A stretch of DNA of 64,000 nucleotides from Plasmodium coatneyi. Its lineage: Eukaryota; Apicomplexa; Aconoidasida; Haemosporida; Plasmodiidae. The DNA is taken from assembly GCF_001680005.1 (NCBI RefSeq), contig NC_033558.1, positions 588,501 to 652,500 on the forward strand, written 5' to 3'. Positions 56,503-64,000 of the stretch are shown here, one piece after another. Numbering within the stretch: the first letter of the stretch is position 1; every line of letters begins with the position of its first letter. The position numbers and the translations under genes were made by a program. The notes under the pieces were generated by a model. It saw nothing but the letters and a program-made list of their open reading frames with translations. It was not told the origin of the DNA and ran no database searches.

Positions 56503-57900
56503 CTACTCCGCCTGCACGGAGGCGTACTCCTGGATGTACCTGCTAGTCTCCACCATCCTCTGCCGGTCCTGCACTCTGTCAATGTCGAAGGTATCGCAGT
56601 TGCGCTCACAGGTGTAGACAGAAATGTATGTGAACTTCAAATTGGAAAGTGGGTCCTCCGTTGTGATCAGTTTTTTTTTTACGTCTAAAAAATTTATAAT
56701 GGTGGAGAGGACTTGGAACTCAAAGACTCTTTTTCTCTTGCAGACGTGACACTGTGGTGGAGCAATCCCGTTGTGGTAAGACCCATCAGGGGACAACAAC
56801 ACCTTCTTTGGACTTTTCCCACTGGAGAAGGTGGCGCGTAGATTATCGTCATACACATTATTTTGGTTGCAATTGGTTGTTTCGCTGGATGAGAGCAGCA
56901 CTTCCCCATTGTATGAATAACGAATGAGCTGATTGGGGAACCTGCTTAATTTGCTGCAGTAGGAGAGGAACACACGATCGATGTTGCGCTTTGCCAGCAC
57001 GTCCCTCTGTATCTGCTCGAACGCGTTCATTTCGCTGTCGTCCAAGGGGTCATTCGGCTGGTCATCCTGCTCTCTATCTGGCTGCCCATCCGTCTGGTCG
57101 TCCGACTGCTTATCTGACTCGCCATCCAACTGATCCTCATGCTCTTCATGCTTTCCCTGCTCCTCCCCCCCGGAAGAACTCCACGACCCACTGCTGCTAC
57201 TGACGCAATCCTCCTCATCATCTATGTAAATCTTTTTCTCCCTAAATATTACGTGTCTCCTCTCCAAGCATTCTTTATGCTTTCCCCTTTTGTCCGCACA
57301 AGGTATGCCACATATAATGCAGCAAAAGAGGTATTCCATTTTTTCGTCAAATTTGTTCTTATCTTTTTGTGTTAACAGGGTCAGATAATCCGTGTCTCTG
57401 TTTATCTGCGCCACGTCAGATTTGCTCTTCTCGTCATGGTCATCATCATCATCGTCTTCATCATCGTAGTTTTCATCACTGTGTGGTTCATCACTGTGTG
57501 GTTCGTCATTGTAGTTTTTGTCATCCCCCCCGCTTGAGTGGCTACTCCCCTCCGAACCCTCCCCACCAACAAGGTTGTACTCATAGAAGGGGTTGCTCCT
57601 TGGCAGCTGCGTTCGGAAGCACTTCACTTGGTTTCCACAAGACAGACAAATAAAAAGGTACAGGCATCTGTGAAAACAGTGACCGAATTTATCTATGGGT
57701 GCATAAATTTGCAAAAGAAAAGACATGAGATTACTACACAGGAAGCAGTGGAACTCCCTTTCTGAGTGTAGGTTCACTCGATCTAACCAAAATGGCCTCC
57801 CTCCAATTTTCGACACAAATTTCTTGTTCACGCTTTGTTTGTCGTGCAGTTCATTTTTTCTCCCCCTCTCTTTTGTGTACCCCAGGAGAACGTGCCCCAT
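56503..57900 (-). CDS. PDCD2 / TSR4 family ribosome-assembly protein
   Basis: The single-exon start MGHVLLGYTKERGRKNELH gives 465 residues. An upstream in-frame ATG at 58032 would add a low-complexity N-terminus unlike the family. KIGGRPFWL, LMSFLLQIYAPID, HRCLYLFICLSC and RTQLPRSNPFY are the N-terminal PDCD2 zinc-binding block. The PPQCHVCKRKRVFEFQVL motif and the PLSNLKFTYISVYTCERNCD end are the PDCD2_C domain. PDCD2/TSR4 proteins act as dedicated chaperones for ribosomal protein uS5 during 40S assembly. Between the domains are two long acidic inserts, one with DEPHSDEPHSDEN-type repeats and one rich in DQTDGQPDREQDDQ. Divergent from SDA1, another ribosome biogenesis gene, across 1.1 kb. 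Confidence 0.92.
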   Translation of the reverse strand: MGHVLLGYTKERGRKNELHDKQSVNKKFVSKIGGRPFWLDRVNLHSEREFHCFLCSNLMSFLLQIYAPIDKFGHCFHRCLYLFICLSCGNQVKCFRTQLPRSNPFYEYNLVGGEGSEGSSHSSGGDDKNYNDEPHSDEPHSDENYDDEDDDDDDHDEKSKSDVAQINRDTDYLTLLTQKDKNKFDEKMEYLFCCIICGIPCADKRGKHKECLERRHVIFREKKIYIDDEEDCVSSSSGSWSSSGGEEQGKHEEHEDQLDGESDKQSDDQTDGQPDREQDDQPNDPLDDSEMNAFEQIQRDVLAKRNIDRVFLSYCSKLSRFPNQLIRYSYNGEVLLSSSETTNCNQNNVYDDNLRATFSSGKSPKKVLLSPDGSYHNGIAPPQCHVCKRKRVFEFQVLSTIINFLDVKKKLITTEDPLSNLKFTYISVYTCERNCDTFDIDRVQDRQRMVETSRYIQEYASVQAE

Positions 57901-59001
57901 GGGGGGAGGAATACAAGCAGTAACAAAGAGGGTGTTACTTCTGGAGGGTAGGAAAAAAAATTCTACGCGGAAGCATGCAACGACGGAAGGTTGACTCTGG
58001 GGAGGTGGGAACTTCCTACTCAGCAGCGTCACTTCGATGGATCTCGACCAGCTGCGTTATACGCTTCACAGTCTTCTCTGCTCTTGTCTGCTGTTCAGGT
58101 CGGTTGTCAGTTGGGAAGTGGAGACTTCACCGAGGTTCCTCCCAAAAAAATTCCAATCAGCTAAAATTGATGCGCAGGAATGACGCCATCAAATTGAAAA
58201 GCAAGTGCTAAACGGAAAACGTAAAAAAAGTGGAGAAGAAAAAACTTATATAAAGTACCACCGGAGAGGAAAGAAAGCGGGCTGATACAGGTGAACGCGT
58301 CGTTTTTTTTTTTTTTTTTTTTGTGAGGACATCTCGCAAGACGACGACGCAGCAACGGCTCACTCTCTGATCATTCTCCTTTTTTTCCAAGATGGACAAA
58401 ATTGCAAATAATATTCTCCTCCAGGTGGGCAATTTTTTTTTTTTTTTTTTCTCTAATATGGGGGGCATAGAAAAAAATGCAACTGGAGGAATCGCTTTTC
58501 TTCTGTAGAGCGTGGCTTGCGTTGCGACAGGGAAAATCCATTGAAACCTGCCGCAAAAACAGAAGTATATACCGCAAGGGTGCCGTGGCAAGTTCCAGTA
58601 ATCATCGGCACAACGTCGAAAGGGCGAACATGCAGATTTGCGACGGGACTTTAATATCCAATTTTCTTCATCCGTGAGGCGCGAAATAAATCTTCCGAAG
58701 GGTGAGTCAGCAAGGGAAAAAAAAAAAAAAATATATATATATATAAAGGAACAGTTTTTAATTACGTAAGGGATTACCTAAATAAGCACATGTAGGCGCA
58801 TGCCCGAACGGGGGACAGTTCGGAGGCATTCCAACCGTGCCAAGTATACCCCCGCGGAAAAAAGAAAAAAAAAAAACAGAGCAAAACAAAACATAGCAAA
58901 GCAGTGACAACTGCGCCACCCCCATTTAGGTTCCAAATGTGGTCAAGTGATTAACCGGCACGAGGAGTGTTCCCCCTTTTCGACGTAACGACGGACGAAC
59001 A
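57901..59001. other. Divergent promoter, PDCD2-like / SDA1
   Basis: A 1.1-kb spacer between two divergent genes for ribosome assembly, so shared regulation is possible. Poly-T at about 58303-58321 and 58433-58450. A possible short spliced plus-strand frame starting at 58392 (MDKIANNILLQ, donor GTGGGC) could not be extended convincingly. Confidence 0.55.
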
Positions 59002-61824
59002 ATGGAGGCCAAGTTGAAAAGGAAGAAATATCTGAACCACCTTCAGCACAACATCTGTAGGAACCACCGGCTGTACCAGAATGACTTTTACGAGCAGTTC
59101 GATAAGTTCCTTTTCAATTACGGCGTGGTGTTGCTGAACCCGTTTAGGAAGAACGAATTATTCTGTAGCCAGCTCTCCTTCCTCAGCTACACGGTTCGCT
59201 TTTTCTCGTTCCCGGAGGGGGAAACGGCAAAACGTAGTGCAGATGAGGATGTAGAAGGGCACAGTTCAGATGAGGGAGCATCCACCCGTGATGCAGACTC
59301 CCTCAGTGATGATGTTGACCTTGGCGCCGCCGAGGATGTGGAGGATGAGCTGAACCTAATGAACCTCGACGCAAAGAGGAAGGAAATTTGGGACACCATA
59401 AAGAGCAAAGTAGAGGCAGAAGGGGAAGATGCAGCAAAGAGGAGAAGAGAAGCAGAGAAGAAGAAACTGAGGGAAAATCCCCTCCTCCCATACGAGGATC
59501 TAAATGAATACATAAACCTACTGATGGTAACAGACAAGGAAGAAATAAATTTCCCGGAGGAGCTGTTCTTTCTCATCTCCCAGTTACTAGTGAAGCACAA
59601 AAATAGTCTATACATCTCAGTCCTTTTAAGTATATTAAAAACGCTGCGACAGATAAAGAGGAAAATAGATGTATTGAGGTATCTGCAGGTTTTGGTCTTC
59701 CTCTGTGATGTGAATCTGAGTAAGGTAAAAATGTTCCTCTTTAAGAGCGTCGTCGAGGCGATCGTGCAGGTGCATAAAGGGCCCAAAAAAGGATCCACCG
59801 GGTTAAGGCACACTTCCACAGAACCTGTAGGTGGTCCCAAACTGGCCGATGAAATATTGCAACTCCTACATGAGGCTTACGTGGAAAACAAACAGAGGAA
59901 ACGCATCCAAAGGAAGTACGCCTCCCCAGGTAGTAGTGACCCCACCAGGAGACACTACCTCAGTAACGTACTCATCACGGAGAGCGTGAACAACTTCGCC
60001 TGTAGTGTCCTAATCGAGTTGGTAAAAAAAAAAATCTACGTAACGAAAAGGAACATTAACTTCCTCTGCGAAGGAATATTTTACAAAAATGAAAAAATCG
60101 TAAAATGCGTTTCGTTCGCTCTGTTGGGAAAGTTGGACAACAAGGACTTCGTCATACAAGTGGCGAAGGAAAAAATAAACACCAACAACCAGATCGATAG
60201 TCTAAAAAATATAAGCAACCAAACGCATCAGAAGTTAAGTAAAGCGAAGATAAAAAAGCTGCACCAGAAGAAGGAAAGGATTCTGAGCAAACTGTATAAG
60301 AGTAACCAGAAAGGATCCACTTCATCGGAGGAGGATGTTGGAGACGGCAACGGCGTAAGAAGGGGTGAACATCTATCTAATAAAGCAAATTACATTTTTA
60401 TCGATTTGCTCTTCGACCCACATACCTTCGCCAACAATATTTTCAACTTAATATGCACCAAGTACCGAAACAACCACGGGACGGTAAAGTTACTCCTCCT
60501 GAATATCCTGTGTAGGTTGCATCAGCGCAATCAGATCGTCGAAGAAAATTTATTCCTGTACTATGAGAACCTCCTAGGAAACCTAAGAAGCAAGACTCTT
60601 TTACCAAAATATCTTTCCACGTTTATCCAGTGCATCCATGCAACCACCCCCTCGATGTATGTACAACGAATTGTTCACGTCTTAACGAAAAAGTTCTTAT
60701 TCGACAATATGTCTGAAGAATTCATTTACCTCATCATAAATGCGATCGTTGAAATTGTTATAAAGTGCCCTGACTGTCTGGACGAAGAAGTATTCGAAGC
60801 GGTTATCGTTTTTAAGGACTACAAAAATAAGAATACTGCCATACTGATTAGGCGGTTTGTTAATCTATGTAAGGAGATAAACCCGGAGTTGCTCGATAGG
60901 AAGTTCCTCGACAAGAAAACTGCTCTCCTCATGCAACGACGGAAGATTCTTTCCTCCGCCACAGGGGGGGTCGTACCGGACACGGGGTCGATCCTGCAAT
61001 ATTCGTATCTGCTCCGCAAGGGGAAAGCCGCAGCGCAGGATGACAACAACGATGAAGAGGAAAGTGACGTGGAGGAAGAGGAAGTTGACGAAGAAGAGGA
61101 AGAAGAAGAATTAGACGAAGGAGCGGAGGAAGAAGGACATGGTGAAGAAGAACAGGAGGATGAGGACGGCGATGAGGAAGAAATGGAGGAAGAAATGGAC
61201 GATGAGGAGGACGACGAAGAAGAGGAAGATGACCAAGTGGAGGAGAATGGCCTACCGTCCGATCAGCCCGGTGGACGGTCTGACAAGCAGAGCAAAAAGG
61301 CCAAACGCAGAGACGCAAAGGTAAAGAAAGAGCAGCGTATCCTTCAAACGAACCAGCAAATATTGAGCCAGAAAATACTGACGGATGAAGATTTTCGAAA
61401 ACTCAAACGAATGAGGGACTACGTTGCGAACAACAAGAAGGTGCTCATGTCAGACCTGCAAGACATTTGCAACGCGGACTACAGTGAGGAAGACTCGAAC
61501 AGCAGCGCCGACGAGGGAAAAGAAAAAATCATCACCCACGAAGATTTATTGATGAAGAAAAAAATAAAAAAACATGAACTAATGAAGGTAAAAATTAAAA
61601 AAAAAAGCCAAAGCGATAATCGATTTAAAACCAACAAAGAGAAGGAAAAAAAAAAGTCCGTGATGATGTTGGCGCAGAAGCTCAGGAGGAAGAAGAAGAA
61701 CAATGCGGTTGTGCAGTACGGGAAAATTAAGAAGAAACTCAAGGGGAAGCTAGCTGCTCGGGCCAAGAAGAGGGGTATCCTCCAAAAGCGTATTGCGAAG
61801 AAATTGAGTAGGCGCCGCCGCTGA
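59002..61824 (+). CDS. SDA1: SDA1 homologue (60S ribosome biogenesis)
   Basis: A single exon of 940 residues. Human SDAD1 has about 690; the excess lies in low-complexity inserts. The N-terminal NUC130/SDA1 block includes MEAKLKRKKYLNHLQHNI and ENPLLPYEDLNEYINLL. The middle has FIDLLFDPHTFANNIFNLI and LLNILCRLHQRNQIVEENL. An acidic insert of mainly Glu/Asp residues spans about residues 680-755, followed by the SDA1 C-terminal region with ILTDEDFRKLKRMR. The extreme C-terminus is highly basic (KRGILQKRIAKKLSRRRR), a nucleolar-type tail. SDA1 is needed for maturation and export of pre-60S particles. Start: the ATG at 59002 is the first in frame and opens directly on conserved sequence. There is no sign of introns. 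Confidence 0.93.
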   Translation: MEAKLKRKKYLNHLQHNICRNHRLYQNDFYEQFDKFLFNYGVVLLNPFRKNELFCSQLSFLSYTVRFFSFPEGETAKRSADEDVEGHSSDEGASTRDADSLSDDVDLGAAEDVEDELNLMNLDAKRKEIWDTIKSKVEAEGEDAAKRRREAEKKKLRENPLLPYEDLNEYINLLMVTDKEEINFPEELFFLISQLLVKHKNSLYISVLLSILKTLRQIKRKIDVLRYLQVLVFLCDVNLSKVKMFLFKSVVEAIVQVHKGPKKGSTGLRHTSTEPVGGPKLADEILQLLHEAYVENKQRKRIQRKYASPGSSDPTRRHYLSNVLITESVNNFACSVLIELVKKKIYVTKRNINFLCEGIFYKNEKIVKCVSFALLGKLDNKDFVIQVAKEKINTNNQIDSLKNISNQTHQKLSKAKIKKLHQKKERILSKLYKSNQKGSTSSEEDVGDGNGVRRGEHLSNKANYIFIDLLFDPHTFANNIFNLICTKYRNNHGTVKLLLLNILCRLHQRNQIVEENLFLYYENLLGNLRSKTLLPKYLSTFIQCIHATTPSMYVQRIVHVLTKKFLFDNMSEEFIYLIINAIVEIVIKCPDCLDEEVFEAVIVFKDYKNKNTAILIRRFVNLCKEINPELLDRKFLDKKTALLMQRRKILSSATGGVVPDTGSILQYSYLLRKGKAAAQDDNNDEEESDVEEEEVDEEEEEEELDEGAEEEGHGEEEQEDEDGDEEEMEEEMDDEEDDEEEEDDQVEENGLPSDQPGGRSDKQSKKAKRRDAKVKKEQRILQTNQQILSQKILTDEDFRKLKRMRDYVANNKKVLMSDLQDICNADYSEEDSNSSADEGKEKIITHEDLLMKKKIKKHELMKVKIKKKSQSDNRFKTNKEKEKKKSVMMLAQKLRRKKKNNAVVQYGKIKKKLKGKLAARAKKRGILQKRIAKKLSRRRR

Positions 61825-62375
61825 GGGGGCATACAGGAGGAGACACTCCTCCATTACGCGCTTATAGCAGTGGACATGGTGTCTCACCCGTACCTACTGA
61901 ATTTCTTCCAAATGAACAAACGAAAGTAGCGCGTTTCTCCCCGAGAGATAATTTTTCGGCCTGGTGAAAAATGGGAAAATTTTATTTTCTCACTTTGCTG
62001 CTCGCAATCCGCTGATCTGCTTTTTCTCACCTTTCGCTGCACCATCCTTCATTCCTCCAAACCGTTGCTGCGAAGGTGAGGGAAGCGCGGTGCAGAGAAA
62101 CGCCGCACCGCAGGAAGACACACAAAAAAACAACATAAAAAAAAGTAAAACAAAAAAAAGTTAAGTGAAAAGGTCATAAAAGGGGATTTCCTCTGCAGAT
62201 GAAGGACCAAGTGAACACGTTCTCGGGAGTGCCCTTCTCCAACTGTGACCCTCTTTTGCATCGCCTCTTTTTTTTTTTTTTTTTTCAAACCATTCTGAAG
62301 AACACTTCTATAAAGGAGAAAAAGTAAAATTAAAAAATTTTTGTTTTGTATGTACACGTGGGGATTGTCTCTGCG

Positions 62376-62409
<34 letters not shown>

Positions 62410-62659
62410 GTAAAAGGAAGTGCCTGAGTAAATCGGCACGAACTTTACGCGTGGAGCTAGAAAGGGTGGGAGGAAAAACTGGAAAAATGGAAATAATTGT
62501 GTTGGAGGCGTCACGATCGAGTGACGGTATGGGGAGAAGGCGACGGGTAGTACACCTTCCCCCTCAGACGACGCGCTCATCTGCAGCGCAGGACAATGAG
62601 TGAATGCATCAATGAGGACGTTCTGTGCAAGCGAATTGGCCAAACGCCGGATCAGCGGG
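61825..62659. other. Convergent 3' flanks of SDA1 and U2AF65-like
   Basis: An 835-base tail-to-tail spacer. It contains a T tract at about 62268-62285 and an A tract at about 62380-62407. No coding sequence could be supported. Confidence 0.6.
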
Positions 62660-64000
62660 TCACCCCTCGTCGGAGCAGTCCGAGTAGGTAAGGTTTCCCA
62701 TTTTTAGATTTACATTAAAAAGAGACGAGTGGGTCTTCTTAAAGTTATACTTGACGTCCTTGAAGTCTTTAAGGAGGAACTTCTTCTCGCTGTAGTAGTT
62801 GGCCTCGATGATGTTGGCGCCGAATTTGCGGCCGCTGAGCTCCTTCCTGGCTTTGGTGGCCGCCTCGATGGTTTCGAAGTAGATGAAGGCACAGCCGATG
62901 GAGGTGAGGTCGTAATTCGGATGGGTTCTATCTTCATCGGGGGTGACACCATCAGGTGGAATTACTACCTCTGAAGGGACACCATTCGGTGGTGGACCCT
63001 CGGGGGGCTTCACTTCTACGGGGGATGACCCTCCTGGAGGTAGTCCTCCCGGTTCTTCCGCAGAAGTTGCACATTTCGATGCCTGCCTGAGTAAGAAATC
63101 GAACGTTTCGCGGGAAAAAACTGGAAGCACCACCTCGACAACAGAACCAAACTTCTCACACTCGACCTTAATATCCTCGACGATGTCTCTATACTCACTG
63201 GGGTCGCAAAGTTCGTCAAACGTTGCAATTTTGCTAAGGACGACAGTCCTAGTAGGAATCTGTTGCGAAAGAATAGTATTTTCCGAAGACATGTATTTTC
63301 TCTTTATGAACCTATTAATAACGGGATCATTCACTATCTCATACTCATACTGTATTTTGTAACTTGTGTTCTGGTTTAGAATCTTCTGTGCTTGTATTGC
63401 ATTCTCTGGGGTCGTATATTCTACCAGTGCAATATACGTATCGGTGGATTCATCCCCTTCGAAGCACTCAAAGCTGGTTATTTCACCGAAAGCTTCTAAC
63501 AGTTCTTTTATTTTACTTCTTTCATTTTTCTTGGAAATATTTGAAACGCATAGTTTTTGTAGCTTTATCATGTTCATGGGTAGGTAGGCATTTCTCATCT
63601 TCTCCTCATTCTGGAGGTAGATAGCGAAGGCCTGAAGGCCTATAATCCCCTGTGACAAGTAACAAGTATCGATTGTTGGAATAGTAGGCGCTGGAATGAG
63701 ACTGGTTAATTCTGGAGGGAATGTTTTTGGTCTACCGATGCGTAAGTTATTGCCGTAAAAATTGATCCCGTTTAACAGCATACAGTTAGATGTATCCTGT
63801 AGGGTCCTGAACTCCACAAAGGCGTAGTGTGTATCCCCTCGGATGCATGCCTTAAGGCAGATGTCCTCACACTGATCCTGGCTCTGACTTTCCTTTTCCT
63901 TATCGTCTTCCTTTTCGTTTTCATTTCCGTTTCCGTTTTCGTTTCCGTTTTCCTGCTCATCTCCGCTATCCTTATTGTAAAGTATGAGTAGGCACTTGTT
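62660..64000 (-). CDS. Splicing factor U2AF large subunit-like, 5' end outside the window
   Basis: The frame is open from the stop at 62660 to the window end, so at least 446 residues are visible and the N-terminus is missing. RRM1 is seen from its end: HYAFVEFRTLQDTSNCMLLN, then FYGNNLRIGRPKTFPP, as in U2AF65. RRM2 follows with LQKLCVSNISKKNE and TYIALVEYTTPENAIQAQKI. The C-terminal UHM/RRM3 has GCAFIYFETIEAATKARKEL and SGRKFGANIIEANYY. Inserts: an Asn/Glu/Gly repeat (NGNENGNGNENEKE) inside RRM1 and a Pro/Gly-rich insert (EVKPPEGPPPNGVPSE) inside RRM3. U2AF65 binds the polypyrimidine tract at 3' splice sites and recruits U2 snRNP. Other U2AF-related proteins are possible, but the RRM1-RRM2-UHM order with the RRP-like RGRP linker favours the large subunit. 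Confidence 0.85.
   Translation of the reverse strand, partial: NKCLLILYNKDSGDEQENGNENGNGNENEKEDDKEKESQSQDQCEDICLKACIRGDTHYAFVEFRTLQDTSNCMLLNGINFYGNNLRIGRPKTFPPELTSLIPAPTIPTIDTCYLSQGIIGLQAFAIYLQNEEKMRNAYLPMNMIKLQKLCVSNISKKNERSKIKELLEAFGEITSFECFEGDESTDTYIALVEYTTPENAIQAQKILNQNTSYKIQYEYEIVNDPVINRFIKRKYMSSENTILSQQIPTRTVVLSKIATFDELCDPSEYRDIVEDIKVECEKFGSVVEVVLPVFSRETFDFLLRQASKCATSAEEPGGLPPGGSSPVEVKPPEGPPPNGVPSEVVIPPDGVTPDEDRTHPNYDLTSIGCAFIYFETIEAATKARKELSGRKFGANIIEANYYSEKKFLLKDFKDVKYNFKKTHSSLFNVNLKMGNLTYSDCSDEG

Noticed and set aside
58392..58680. Small spliced plus-strand gene starting MDKIANNILLQ
   Set aside because: The weak donor (GTGGGC) and the three possible downstream frames end quickly or look random. 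Kept only as a note.
1..64000. tRNA, rRNA or CRISPR elements
   Set aside because: I looked for B-box-like words and regular spaced repeats. The one GTTCGAA hit (about 24366) lacks the rest of a tRNA, and no repeat-spacer array exists.

Overview
This window reads as a chromosome-internal segment of a simian malaria parasite of the Plasmodium knowlesi / P. coatneyi clade. It holds two SICAvar genes and four kir (PIR superfamily) genes, the variant-antigen families of that clade. These alternate with conserved, syntenic-looking Plasmodium housekeeping genes. Short spliced exons, long A/T homopolymers, C-rich intronic minisatellites and interstitial telomere-like CCCTRAA repeats fit the same group. 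P. knowlesi is my first choice. I cannot separate it from P. coatneyi by eye.

Layout. (1) 0-20.9 kb, variant island 1: kir1(-)/kir2(+) head to head, SICAvar-A(-, five exons), then kir3(-)/kir4(+) head to head. Each head-to-head pair joins one gene of each of two kir subtypes. The intergenic blocks and 3' flanks of the two pairs resemble each other, which suggests a duplicated cassette. (2) 20.9-31.4 kb, core segment: a 12-exon polytopic membrane protein gene(-) rebuilt here from splice signals, a DMT2-like transporter(-) and eIF3i(+). (3) 31.4-42.4 kb, variant island 2: one complete nine-exon SICAvar-B(-). (4) 42.5-64 kb, core segment: a large helical protein(-), apicoplast SufS(-), a nine-exon protoporphyrinogen-oxidase-like gene(-), the TFIIA large subunit(-), a secreted acidic protein(-), a PDCD2/TSR4 homologue(-), SDA1(+) and a U2AF65-like gene(-) cut by the window end.

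Gene structures for kir, SICAvar, eIF3i, SufS, the PPO-like gene, TFIIA and the 12-exon gene were assembled by hand. Each used GT/AG sites with phases that close across every junction, so exon boundaries are fairly firm even where function is not. The variant proteins are expected on the infected red cell surface or at the host-parasite interface. The core genes serve translation initiation, ribosome assembly, Fe-S cluster supply, basal transcription and splicing. They sit together through chromosomal position, not as a pathway.

The most noteworthy structures are two long near-perfect inverted repeats (about 160 bp arms) upstream of SICAvar-A and between kir3 and kir4; a shared 3'-flank block at three places, one of them abutting a core gene; the phase-symmetric exon modules of SICAvar-B with one apparent intron loss; a shared CCACCTAACAAC-type minisatellite in introns of both variant families; orphan exon-like segments between kir1 and kir2; a stopless 87-nt intron in sufS; and a PPO-like protein that seems to lack canonical glycines of its C-terminal FAD motif.
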